Of a DNA stretch of 34,114 nt, positions 1-9,340 are shown in pieces (positions within the stretch are counted from its first letter, which is position 1; each line of letters begins with the position of its first letter). Source of the stretch: Chara braunii. Its lineage: Eukaryota; Streptophyta; Charophyceae; Charales; Characeae. Below the pieces are notes generated by a model. The model saw nothing but the letters and a program-made list of their open reading frames with translations. It had not been told where the DNA came from and did no database searches. Made by a program: the position numbers and the translations under genes. The stretch is from NCBI GenBank assembly GCA_003427395.1, contig BFEA01000401.1:1184389-1218502 (forward strand). The letters run 5' to 3'.

Positions 1-121
1 TTTTTTTTTTTTTTTTTTTTTTGTTAATTGATTTTTTTTATTATTATTGTTAGATTCCTTTTAAGTTTTTTCTTTTCTTTGATTTTTTTAAAAATCCCCC
101 TCACCCTTTCGTCGTTGTGCA

Positions 122-164
122 GAGTGTTGCACCCGTTCGTTTTAAGAAACGGGCTACAACACTC
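122..164. repeat. Imperfect stem-loop
   Basis: GAGTGTTG (122-129) pairs with CAACACTC (157-164), and after a 2-3 base bulge CCCGTT (132-137) pairs with AACGGG (148-153). The loop is about 10 bases. Its role is unknown; it may be the end of an old repeat. Confidence 0.5.
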
Positions 165-540
165 GACAACGCCCGAACCTGACGCTATTGGCGGTTGGGT
201 GCGGGCGTGTGCTGCAGCAAGGGGGAGGAGAAGACCCTGCTGGGCTTGACTCAGTTCGACTTAGTGAAATGACTGCGTGGGGGAGGCTGCTCGTTTTGTA
301 AAACAAGCTGCCCCCTGCCCAGGGAAAAGAAAGGGGGTGGAAAGAAAAGAAAAGGAAAAAAAATATATAACGGCCACGTACGTGGCCGCGACCGCGGAAC
401 AGGTGCAGCCCCAAAAAGTTCTGGAGGCTGATGGGACTGTGCGTGTTCATTTTGAATTGGCAGCAGTGAATGGCTGGGTGCTACCATATCCAGGGGCACT
501 TCGCCTGGGAGAACGACCGGGCACTCCTGGGGAGTAATGA

Positions 541-568
541 CCTTGGTTTCTCTAAGGGGAAACCAAGG
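541..568. repeat. Perfect 10-bp hairpin
   Basis: CCTTGGTTTC (541-550) is followed by an 8-base loop and then its exact reverse complement (559-568). No T run follows, so nothing points to a terminator. Confidence 0.5.
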
Positions 569-668
569 TATCTAGCTTCCTGGCCATTGATTTTGATCAA
601 GGGCCACGAGCACTGACAATTTTTGCTAGGGTGTGGGCAAGGCAGCTGCCCACATGCCCTCAGCCAGC

Positions 669-676
669 TATAAAAG
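669..676 (+). promoter_or_regulatory. TATA-like box TATAAAAG
   Basis: TATAAAAG lies in a GC-balanced context flanked by CCAGC on both sides. The 100 bases downstream contain repeated GCTGG motifs resembling those downstream of the TATA box at 28199. It may be the promoter of an old LTR, but no LTR ends or coding sequence are visible to support that. Confidence 0.25.
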
Positions 677-924
677 CCAGCATCTAACCCAACAGCCTCA
701 CGCTTGTGGCAATGCTGGGGCATTCTACTTGAGTAGATGCTGGGTGGCTGGCTGCTGGTGTAGTGAGGGAGTGTTGGAGAAGTGCTGGAGGACTGCAGGA
801 TAGCGGAGTGAGGAGCGAGGCAGCCATAGCCGATGCTGAGGGCATTTTGCCTCAGTGTTAGGCTGGTGCTGCGCCATTCGGGGTCCGAACCCGACGACAT
901 TCGACCGCCGCCAAAATTTATTTT

Positions 925-1325
925 GGGGCCTAAGAATACGTTTTTTTTTTTCTGCATTGTTTTTTGTAAGTTCTCTATGATGTGAGGTATATGCCTATAA
1001 ATTTTGAAGTTTTTGCTAAGCCAAAAAAAAAAAAAAAATCGCCAAAAATGGCGGTGTCAAAACGTGCTCGCCCACTCACTATTTTGTTTTTTTTCACTTT
1101 TTACTTTTTGTTTTCACTTTATTGCAGGGCCTAAACAATTTTTTTTTTTTTTTGATACTTTTTTCAAGAGGATTTTATTATGTGAAGTACACATCTGTAC
1201 ATTTTCAGAGCATTTGGCTGTGCCAAAGCAAAATTAAAAATCTCCAAAGATGGTGTCGAAAACGTGCTCTCTCACTCACTAATTTTTATTCTCTTTTCAT
1301 TTTTTGTTATTTTTATTCTAGGTAG
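925..1325 (+). repeat. Two direct copies of an A/T-run module
   Basis: Copies at about 925-1125 and 1128-1325 share the order GGGCCTAA, T run, ATGTGAAG/ATGTGAGG, GC(C/T)AAAG-like motif, AAAATGGCGGTGTC/AAGATGGTGTCG, AACGTGCTC and CACTCACT. The same module recurs in inverse orientation within and beside element C (about 8280-8590), so it is a building block of the family rather than a gene. Confidence 0.55.
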
Positions 1326-1892
1326 CATGGGTTATCTGGCCGGATAATCTGGTCGGATTATCTGGCCGGATGATCGGGGGGTAGGATCATCCAAAAATCC
1401 GGATGATTAAAAAAAAAAGGCCTAAAAAAAGCAAAAAAAGAAAAAAAGTAAAAAAAGTGATATTGCGCATGCAAAATACGATAGAACTACGTTCCTATTT
1501 CATGAAAAACTTGATAGGGCCTGGAAGGGTTCAAAGGGGATAAGATAGGGAAAAAAGGGGTCTAGAGGGGGGATGCTTAATTCATTCTATAATTTTTTAT
1601 CTAGTTTCTTCTTTTTTACCACATTGCCTACTTTATTACCTTTAATTCTTTTTTGTACTATTATTTTCACGTTCTGTTTTATTTTTTATCTTCATATCTG
1701 TTGAGTAATCAAAGATGGCCTCAAGCCAAAAGTTGTTCATATCATTGATATGAACAACATAAGTTCTTTCCATATTTTCTTGAATTTTTTTTTTTTTGTG
1801 CAGGGCCGGATTTTCTATATCCGGAATTAATCCGGAATTTTCATCCAGATTGAAAATTCCGGATAAAATTGGTCTCCCGGATATCCGGATTT
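1325..1892. mobile_element. Insertion with ATCCGG/CCGGAT-rich ends
   Basis: The left end (1325-1410) carries at least five copies of a CCGGAT/ATCTGG-type motif, and the right end (1802-1892) carries about eight ATCCGG or CCGGAT hexamers in both orientations. The interior between them is A/T-rich without a coding frame. Clustered short motifs at both ends resemble the subterminal repeats that transposases bind, so this may be a small non-autonomous transposon inside element A. No clear target duplication is visible. Confidence 0.4.
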
Positions 1893-2129
1893 GCTAAGTT
1901 TTTATTATAAGTTTGATTTTCTGTATTTTATTTTTATTTCAAATTTGGTAAGGAATTTCAATGTAATGCTCAGGCAAATGTTGTTTATTGTTTTTGTTTT
2001 CATAACATATCTTTTTTCAGATTTGTTTGATTTTTTTTTTTTTTGTACACGTTCTGCCCGAACGACCGAACGCATCCCTAAGGGGTCCCATATGTTCGGG
2101 CGTTCGGCCCGTCCTGAACGTCGGTTACC

Positions 2130-2132
<3 letters not shown>

Positions 2133-2166
<34 letters not shown>

Positions 2167-2226
2167 CACAAACAGAACTGCTCGGTAAACCGTAGGCAGA
2201 GAGAGCGAAGAGGACAACAACATATA
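2133..2226 (+). repeat. (TA)n tract plus a fragment of repeat family Y
   Basis: A TA repeat (2133-2162) leads into a 58-bp fragment containing CAGAACTGCTCGGTAAACCG and a purine-rich GAAGAGGACAACAA tail. The fragment matches copies at 6535-6650 and 8818-8895. It lies between two head-to-head hAT-like ends (2132 and 2227). Confidence 0.6.
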
Positions 2227-2486
2227 CAGGGTAACCGGCGTTCGGAACGGGCCGAACGCTCGAACGTATGGGACTTCTTGGGGATGCGCTCGGCCATTCG
2301 GGCCGAACACGGACCCAAAAAAATAAAAAAATAAAAAAATAAAAATAAAAATAAAATTTTTAGGCCCCGAAATAATTTTTGGCGAGGGCTGAACGCCGTC
2401 GGGTTCGGACCCCGTACGGGACCCCGAACGCCCGTACGTACGGAGGTCCGCCCGGGGACCTCCGTACGTACGGGCTGGTGACTTTG
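2227..2486 (+). mobile_element. hAT-like TIR element B, 260 bp
   Basis: It starts with CAGGGTAACCGGCGTTCGG and ends with a diverged GGCTGGTGACTTTG, which aligns with the right end of element C. The interior has an A/T simple repeat followed by GC-rich near-palindromes of the CCGTACGTACGG type. TA-rich DNA flanks both sides, which blurs any target-site duplication. It is a short, deleted, non-coding copy. Confidence 0.55.
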
Positions 2487-2622
<136 letters not shown>

Positions 2623-2954
2623 CGTACCTCTCTATGAGCTTAAAAGGCGCACTTTGCAAAACAAATGATAAAAATACATGAGACAAACATAAAGAGCACA
2701 TTGAAACCATTCAATTTTTCTCATTCTTCTTTTTACTTCCTCTTCATCGTGTCTCTTGTAGTTGATGAATTTGAGTGCGAGCTACCCGCCCCACTTGTGC
2801 GCTGTGAGAAAGAGGCAGAGTACAGGGGAGAGGATTAAAAAAAAGAAAAAAGATGGAGAGAAGACAAAACAAAGCACGACATAGAGAAGGGAAAGTAAGG
2901 AGTGTGGAATGAAGATGGAAGCAAAGGAGAGGATAAGAAAAGGCTTAAGAATCG

Positions 2955-3361
2955 ATTGCCACGACGACTGATATTCAGCACGCCCCTTGGCACCGGCGAC
3001 AAATAACATGTTGATTGCAAACCAATATGAAGGAACAACGATCACCACGAAAGACCATGGATTTAATAAAGCACTCATGGTCACAAAGTGGATATAAAGT
3101 GTCCGAATGAGGAGAATGCCAACAATCAGGGACGGAGCTTCATACATACGGATGCAAAAATCATCTCATTATCATGATTAGAATAGAAACAATGGCGGCT
3201 ATAGCCGAGTGTAACAATGTTCGCATTTGTGCAAAAGGAGAAGGTCATAAAATCTTGGTACATTGTCCTACTACAGCACAAGGATAGAGGAATGATCTTC
3301 AACGTAAACGAGATTGTAGACGGTTTCGTGTGGCAATAAAATAGCGTCATTCTGCAATAAA
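2955..3361 (-). pseudogene. Exon-like minus-strand coding patches, unrecognised
   Basis: On the minus strand a strong 3' splice signal (TTACTGTTTTATTGCAG, just above 3361) leads into an open frame whose first residues read NDAILLPHETVYNLVYVEDH before two adjacent stops. A second patch (3147 to about 2955) is open in another frame and is strongly hydrophobic, with two likely membrane segments separated by a short loop containing S-Y-W-F and followed by a basic stretch. The two patches could be remnants of one membrane-protein gene broken by stops and a frameshift, or separate chance frames. I do not recognise the family. The interval 2620-2954 shows nothing convincing. Confidence 0.27.
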
Positions 3362-3489
3362 ACAGTAACAACAGTCATGACGTGGACCATGATGTCGTAA
3401 TAGGCGGTCCTTCATTGCTACTTGTAGGACAGCAATGGTAAAGCCTTTTTTTTCTTTTGTATAATTATAACCCTCTAACAGTAGGGAAG

Positions 3490-4050
3490 ACCGGCACCAC
3501 ACCGAAGGACAATTGCAAAAAAGTCTGACGGTGAATAAAACGGGTGGTTGAGAATAGGAAGACATATATTAGTTGCAGTCAAACCACAGAGATTGGTTGG
3601 TTTCTCAGGCTGGCGTGCTGGATGCTGGTGGTGCAAGCCCAAAATGTCTTGGGTTGTTTGCTGGTCAGTCATTTGTAAACCACCCATGTCGTCTGCGCTT
3701 GCTGGGGCAAAGTTTTGTGGCTCAGTTAAATATGCTGGTCAGCCATTTGCAGAGATCAGCATCATGCCGAAGGACAATTGCAAAATCGTCTAATAGTGGA
3801 TAAAACATGTGGTGGAGAATGTGAAAACATCTATGCTATATTAGTTGCAGTCAAAACCATAAAGATTGGCAGGACTCTCAGGATGGTGTGCTACATGCTC
3901 GTGATGCAAGCCTAAAATGTGTTGGGTTGTTTGCTGGTCAACCATTTGCAGATCACCCATGTGGTCTGCGCGTGGTGGGGAAAAATTTTGTTGCTCATCC
4001 AAATGATGTTGGTCAGCCATTTGCAGATGTCTGCTCTTATCAGCACCACT
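3490..4050. repeat. Tandem duplication, two units of about 265-280 bp
   Basis: Unit 1 (about 3490-3755) and unit 2 (about 3756-4050) share CCGAAGGACAATTGCAAAA, ATATTAGTTGCAGTCAAA, the GGTTGTTTGCTGGTCA block and GCTGGTCAGCCATTTGCAGA, with scattered substitutions. Neither unit has a frame recognisable as a protein. A 28-base A run follows at about 4071-4098. The pair lies directly downstream (in the minus direction) of the reverse-transcriptase relic, so it could be its 3' non-coding part. Confidence 0.7.
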
Positions 4051-4067
4051 AAAACTGGTGGGGGAGC

Positions 4068-4100
<33 letters not shown>

Positions 4101-4244
4101 CTTTGTCGTGGCTCCCTGCAGATCCCCGGACTGTCTGAAGGCGGCATATGAGATAATACTACCATTTAGAACAAAGGGACCACAACAACCCATGCTACAG
4201 TTGGAGAGTCTCATCGATCGATAGTTACGAATTTGACAATTTGC

Positions 4245-6110
4245 TCAAATTTGGTCAATTGACCAATGAACACACCACCCGGTTGATGGGAAGGAATGTT
4301 GCAGGTCGCACTTTAATAATGAAAACATGGAAGTCCCAAGCAGCCACTTTATCAAAGATGCTTATGCGAAGCAAGCCATCAGAATGGAGTCGTAGATGTA
4401 TGCCTAAAAAGATACACGAGTCATCTGTCGATGTAGTTGCCTAAAAAGTACTTTGGTGGAGGAGGTAATTGAGTCACCCGATGATAGAACATCGTCAATG
4501 AGGCGATAAGTGAAGGTGTATTGTTGAGCGGCTTGAAGATCATGTTGACGAATGCCATCAACAAAACGTACTTTATCGAAGTTTATCCCAGTATAGCGTC
4601 AAATTAAATTTTTTTGGGTCAGTATATGTTCCTATTGGATACCTTTCTTAGTTTTTTCACTAAGATCAAGTATAGCATCTGTTCTGATCGGTTTCATATT
4701 TGTTCACACTGGGATACTGATGATTTGTTTCCAAACCTTACCATCTCTAGTGTAAAGAAAAATGTTTTGTACAACAAAAAAAGCGAAGATAATCGGAGGA
4801 CCTGCGTAACAGAAAGGGTGTGTGGGCCTGAATCAGTTGTCTGTTGGCCACAACGAGGTCTGGGAATTACGATGTTTAGGGCATTGCACCATAAACACGT
4901 GCAAGTATGCCAAAGGACATAAGCATGAGCTTCATCAACAGTGTTTGCCATATTATTCAAAATGCGGTCATGAGGAAGGTTGGTGTACAATGTACATTAT
5001 GGTACAATCAACAATGCCAGGATGGAGGGCACAAAGAAACAATACATTGCTTTTTGAGTCAATCGCCACTTCCTCAGCGCTCTGAACGATCCAACACCGT
5101 TGAACACCAACCCATTAATAGAGCTCGGTGTCATTCTCGCGAATCTTGGAGATCACTCCTTGCAAAGCAACACTGAGATACAACGAAGCAGTCGTTATAC
5201 TAGTCAATGGTTTGTGAGGAGGTCATTCATGAATGGTGTGAGTTGTTGGGTGAAGGTGAGTGAGCGGGGGAGCAAGAATGTTATGTTGTGTTGTAACTCC
5301 AAGAATGCTGCGAAGAGCTGGGGGAGACTTGTTAACTCTGGGCCCATAGTTGACGTGAGGTAGGGTATCAGTGTTGGTGTAACCCCAATGACAATTTCAT
5401 ATTGCATGGCCACCGCCAAGGACATCAACAACAAATTCATGAGGGCAAGTATACGTGGGACTGTCCAAATGGGTAGACAGATGAAACAGATAATTATTGC
5501 AGCACATTGCCAAATTGTGTGATGTTTTGTTCACAGGGACAATGGAAAAGCATTGTTGAAGATGGTGCAAGGAGGCATGCATAGAATGAGCGTAACTGGC
5601 TTACACGGTTGGAGAACGAATATGTGTTTGATTGACAATGCAAGAGGGTCGCAGAGCGCTAGCTGTTCAATTTCTGAGAAAGAGACGAGCAAGAAGTAGA
5701 TCACGAGCGTCTGGCCAACAACCTTTTCTCATTGTCAAGGCCAGGAGCATGTCAGCAGTTTCTCCATTCAAGCAATACTTAGAACCTTCTTGGAACAACT
5801 TGCGAAGGCTGTCATTGAAGACGTAGTCAACTAGCACAATATGGTCATCCACAAGATCAGAACAATCCCAATAGGTACTGCGACATCCACAAACATTTGT
5901 GGATGCTCGAGGGTCGGGTTAAAATGCAGCTACTTCTGGCAATTGTAACATATGGCGCAAGTTCGTAGCAAGAACTACCACATGTGCATGTACGGCCTTG
6001 ATGTGGTCAGTAAACGAGTCACGAGGTTAGGTTATCTAACGTTGGCAGGTGTCCTGGTATTTTCAGATGAAGGCATTTGAGATTTTGAATGTCTGCTATC
6101 ATGTCCGCAT
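4245..6110 (-). pseudogene. Decayed reverse transcriptase (Penelope-like type)
   Basis: Pieces of a reverse transcriptase lie in order on the minus strand, split by stops and frameshifts. They are an N-terminal LVDYVFNDSLRKLFQEGSKY (about 5835-5775), a VPVNKTSHN segment (about 5540-5500) comparable to the VPxDKxxNN/ADKG region, LYTNLPHDR of motif A (4990-4964), an IPV-stop-TN version of motif B (about 4715-4698), YRLIDDVLS of motif C with the catalytic Asp pair at 4496-4491, and a thumb-side block FLGIHL...DGLL...FDKV (about 4410-4340). This order and the LYTNLPH and FDK motifs match single-ORF reverse transcriptases that I place near Penelope-like elements; the exact family is uncertain. A U2 snRNA fragment (4639-4701) interrupts it just after motif B. 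It cannot encode an active enzyme. No endonuclease domain was recognised. Confidence 0.65.
4639..4701 (+). pseudogene. U2 snRNA 5' fragment
   Basis: The sequence begins ATACCTTTCTTAG and continues with CTAAGATCAAGTATAG and CATCTGTTCTGATC, closely following the 5' end of U2 snRNA through the branch-point-recognition region. Homology fades near 4701 and the rest of U2 is absent. It sits on the opposite strand of the reverse-transcriptase relic and separates its motif B from motif C. It is probably a truncated retroposed copy, although no clear target-site duplication was found. Confidence 0.7.
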
Positions 6111-6534
6111 TGGAGACATTGTTTGAAAGCCATTGCAAAAGGTGTACCCGCCATGCTGGTGTCGCTTTGCTGAATATCAGCCTTCACACAACACCAGTTA
6201 CCCGAAGCAACTTCAGTGAGAAGGCGATGCAGTGAGGTATGAATTATGAGTTGGGGATCCAGACAAAGACCAACAGCAAACGACCTCACCGAAGGTGTTG
6301 GCAAGAGAGGTACAGAGTGAGGGGTGCAGCATGAGAGTCAATGGGTGTTGGTAAGAGGGGTGCAGTGTGAGACGGATCGGCTGATGCAGGAGTGGACGGA
6401 GCAGCAATAGATGTGGTAGGAAGGGAGACGGGAGGAGCTGGGGTATGAGGAGGTTGAGGCCCTTGAGGGGGCTGAAAAACAAAGGGATGACGGCCCATTT
6501 ATGTCCAAGGATGAGGGCGAAAGTGTCGTTGTGA
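6111..6534. other. No gene seen
   Basis: A minus-strand frame runs through about 6304-6032 and might be an N-terminal extension of the reverse-transcriptase relic, but it lacks a recognisable motif. A short G/A-rich repeat (TTGGYAAGAGRGGTRCAGWGTGAG type) occurs twice near 6299 and 6349. Confidence 0.4.
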
Positions 6535-6650
6535 ACATCCTCGAACAAAGCTGCCCGGCAAACTGTAGGCAGAGCCCGACAAACCGCAGGCAGAGAGGGA
6601 GAAGAGGACAACAAGCGAGGGGCTGTGACAAACCATATATATACTGTGTT
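6535..6650 (+). repeat. Repeat family Y copy
   Basis: This copy contains CTGCCCGGCAAACTGTAGGC, a second partial copy of the same motif (GACAAACCGCAGGCAGAG), GGGAGAAGAGGACAACAA and GGGGCTGTGACAAAC, then a short TATATATA run. The same order occurs at 8818-8895 and in part at 2163-2220. It carries no hAT-like insertion, so Y and the hAT-like family are separate. Confidence 0.65.
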
Positions 6651-6719
6651 AGTCCCCGGGTAGCTCGGCTGGGGGAAGGTCGCGTAAGCACCCTCCCGGC
6701 CAGGACGCTAGTCTCATCC

Positions 6720-7330
6720 CACAAATACCATGGACAAATTTCAAATCAATCCGTCGGTCAAAATCAGAAGCCTCAAATGGCTCACCTCATATGTGGCTCT
6801 ACCGGTTAACCAGTGGCTGCATATCAGAAGAAGTAAGAATGACCCCAACAGTTCAGATTTATGTGCGGTATGTTCAGACAATGAACCAGATGATATGCTA
6901 CATTGCCTGATACGCTGTAGAGAGGCAACAGGCCTCAGATCTCTGGGATTGCCTCTTCTCGACCCCCCTCCCTGAGCACCCCATCCAACTCCTTCTATGG
7001 ACTAACATCCCAGTTCAATTCCACAAGACGGAGAAAACATGCCAGGCTCCTCGGATCTTCGGAATGACACATGGAAGGAAAGGTAACGCTGTGGTCCATA
7101 TGGAAGGAAAGGGGCTACAGAACCATTGCGGGACTCATCTCAACTCCAAGGGAGAAGGTATGGGCGGGGAGACAAGGACCTTGATCCAGGCTGAGATTCC
7201 TTGTAAGTGACGGAGATAAGACGAAAGACTCCATGCCAGATGACGAAGAGCAACAAAGAAGAATCAAGGCAAAATTCACTAAGGTGTGGCTCGCAGGGGC
7301 AAAGTAGCGGAGATAAATGACCTTTGCATA
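6720..7330 (+). pseudogene. LINE ORF2 C-terminal relic (zf-RVT type)
   Basis: The frame from 6730 contains SLKWLTSYVALPVNQWLH followed by a C-x2-C ... H-x4-C cluster (CAVCSDNEP and MLHCLIRC). This is the layout of the zinc-binding domain at the end of plant-type non-LTR retrotransposon polyproteins. After the stop at 6975 the frame appears shifted: another frame gives a W-x-I-W-K-E-R-x-Y-R pattern near 7090-7125, the usual tail of such proteins, and remains partly open to about 7306. The reverse-transcriptase and endonuclease domains are absent upstream, so this is a 5'-truncated, frame-shifted copy. A family Y repeat abuts it upstream. Confidence 0.55.
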
Positions 7331-8160
7331 CGGTGGAAAGACTTGCACAACTCAGAAGCATGGCGAAGAAGACAGAGATCCCAGTCAGCAGATGGACAAG
7401 ATCCATCACAGGCCACATAATATTGAACGGCAAACTTTGAGATTGCATCCTATGCACAGCTTTCTTGCTCTTTATTATTTATCTGACAGGCTCATGATGT
7501 GGACCTGAGAGGAAAGGTGGAAGTAAAGCAAGCTGACGGTCAATCCTTCACGATGATGGAGTAATCAATGCTGGTCAGGGGTCCTTTGGCCAGATGGAAG
7601 GAAGTGTGAGTGTGTGTCTTGGTGTAACATTTTACTCTGATTTGGCGGTGGAATAGGAACCGGACTCGTGCTCCCCAGAACCATAAGGACCTGTAAAAAA
7701 AAAAAAAAAAAAAAAAAAATTCCGAAAAAAAAAATATCGTGTAAAATTGCAATACAAACGACTTTTGGCAGAGGGCCACCTCGAGATTCCTTGTTAAACC
7801 ACCAGTTCTTGGCCCAGCTTTCGGCCGCGGAAAAAAAAAGGAGTATAAATGTTTCTAGTCGGATGAATTTGGGCGCTCCTGTAGTAGCCCGTACATTTCC
7901 TAAAATCGTGGCGCGTTAACGGGCACGACTGCAGGAAGTACTGGTGGTTTTATTTCCAGATAAAAATAAATGAGAAAGCGTGAGTCCAAATGTACCCTTT
8001 TAAGCCCTTCAGTCACTGTTTTTACCCCCCAACCCCCCCTGGATGACCCATCACCAAAACCGAAGTTAAGACCAGATTCTGACTGCTTAGGCCAAACACA
8101 GTCCAGGCATGAAGTCTTTTTTCATTTGGAGGGATCCTTGCCTCTTTTTTGATCCGTCTG
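7331..8160. other. No gene seen; A run at 7694-7719
   Basis: An A run and nearby A-rich DNA near 7690-7730 could mark a retroposon tail. The remaining sequence has short unconvincing frames and a C-rich patch near 8028-8040. Confidence 0.4.
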
Positions 8161-8162
8161 GT

Positions 8163-8190
8163 TTTGCCGGGCAACTCTGTTTGACGATTA
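8163..8190 (-). repeat. Inverted arm of repeat family Y
   Basis: The sequence GCCGGGCAACTCTGTTTGAC is the near reverse complement of GTCAAACAGAACTGCCCGG at 8819-8838. The two arms flank hAT-like element C, with TA-rich DNA on each inner side. Confidence 0.5.
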
Positions 8191-8198
8191 TATATACA

Positions 8199-8797
8199 CA
8201 GGGTAACCGACGTTCGGGACGGGCCGAACGCCCGAACCCGAACGAACCCACTAAAAAAGTTTCAAAAGATAATAAAATTGTTTAGACCCCGAACTAAAGT
8301 GAAAACAAAAAGTAAAAAGTGAAAAAATACGTGGGCGAGCACGTTTTCGACACCGCCATCTTTGGCAATTTTTCTTTTTTTTTTGGCTGTTGCCAATGCT
8401 ATGAAAATTTATATATGTGTACCTTACATAATAGAGAATCCACAAATAAAGCTTAAAATAATAATAATTTTTTTCATGCCCCGACATAAAGGAAAAAACA
8501 AAAAGTGAAAAGAGAGAAAAAACAAATTATTGAGTGGGCAAGCAAGTTTTGACACCACCATCTTAAAAGGATTTTTCATTTTGTTTTTTGGCTGGACAGA
8601 ATGACTTCAAAAATTAAGCGGGAGTCGCAAAGAACTCACAAAAAACATTTTCAGAAAAACATAATAATATTTAGGTGCCAAAATATTTTTTTGCGGGGTC
8701 CGATCCCCTTCAAGTTCGGGCCCCGTACGGGGACCCGAACGCCGGAACGTTCGGGGGTCAGCTTAGGGGCCTCCGTACGTTCGGCCTGGCAACCCTG
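8199..8797 (+). mobile_element. hAT-like TIR element C, 599 bp
   Basis: The left end reads CAGGGTAACCGACGTTCGG and the right end, reverse-complemented, reads CAGGGTTGCCAGGCCGAACG. The outer 6 bases match exactly and the next block partly. Bases 8191-8198 (TATATACA) and 8798-8805 (TATATATA) agree at 7 of 8 positions and could be an 8-bp target duplication, though TA-rich DNA makes this weak. The interior has inverse copies of the A/T-run module and no transposase frame. It is the most complete copy of the family here and sits inside a family Y repeat. Confidence 0.55.
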
Positions 8798-8817
8798 TAT
8801 ATATATGTATATACATA

Positions 8818-8895
8818 TAGTCAAACAGAACTGCCCGGTAAACCGTAGGCAGAGAGGGAGAAGAGGACAACAAACGAGGGACTGTGACAAACTGT
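8818..8895 (+). repeat. Repeat family Y copy, right arm
   Basis: The stretch contains GTCAAACAGAACTGCCCGG, TAAACCGTAGGCAGAGAGGG, AGAAGAGGACAACAAACGAG and GGACTGTGACAAAC. It is the cleanest version of the motif seen in the window and directly follows element C and its TA flank. Confidence 0.65.
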
Positions 8896-8927
8896 TTCGT
8901 TGGAATTTCACCGACTCGTCAGGAGGC

Positions 8928-9340
8928 TGAAAATTATCAGTAAAAGATTACAAGTTCAACCACCAGTTAAAAGCATTGTAGCACAGTAGGTTATCAATAG
9001 CCAACCAAACACATCATGCAGGCAATAGGGATAACATTACCGCTGTCTATCTGTGTGTCCTTTTTTTTTTCGTTTTTTGTTTTTCTTTTTTCATACATGA
9101 TGTCCAGGAAAATTAGTCCGGAAATCTGTCTGTCAGACTGTCTTTTTTTTTTTTGGCTTTTTGTTTTTCTTTCTTTCATACGCGATGTCCAGGAGACTCA
9201 GTTAGTTCGAAGACTGAGGGTGTCGTGTGGCACGGCCATCTCCATGTTGCTAAATTATCAGTAAAAGTCCAACGGCCAGCTAAAAGCGTTGTAGCACAGT
9301 ACGTTTTCAACTACCAGCTAAAACACATTGTAGCATTCGT
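8928..9340 (+). repeat. Interleaved direct duplications
   Basis: A block with AATTATCAGTAAAAG and AAAGC(A/G)TTGTAGCACAGTA occurs at about 8930-9000 and 9250-9305, with a third partial copy (AGCTAAAACACATTGTAGCA) to 9335. Between them a T-rich unit ending in CATACATGATGTCCAGG or CATACGCGATGTCCAGG occurs twice (about 9055-9113 and 9136-9195). Confidence 0.6.

Larger units (their letters stand above)
1..875. other. Non-coding stretch with two hairpins and a TATA-like site
   Basis: The window opens with a 22-base T run and continues through T-rich and then mixed sequence. Short open frames here overlap on both strands and none resembles a protein. The stretch holds the stem-loop, the hairpin and the TATA-like site listed separately. 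It ends where homology to the hAT-like repeat family begins near 876. Confidence 0.5.
876..2132 (-). mobile_element. hAT-like TIR element A, truncated at one end
   Basis: The right end reads toward GGTTACCCTG at 2132. This is the reverse complement of the CAGGGTAACC terminus that starts elements B (2227) and C (8199). The left part (about 882-930, GGGTCCGAACCCGACG and a GGGGCCTAA motif) is the reverse complement of the inner right part of element B. The expected outer end is missing before 876, so the copy looks truncated. Inside are two copies of an A/T-run module (about 925-1325) and an ATCCGG-rich insertion (1325-1892). No transposase frame is visible, so it would be non-autonomous. The hAT assignment rests on the CAGGG terminus and apparent 8-bp duplications in element C. 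Confidence 0.5.
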
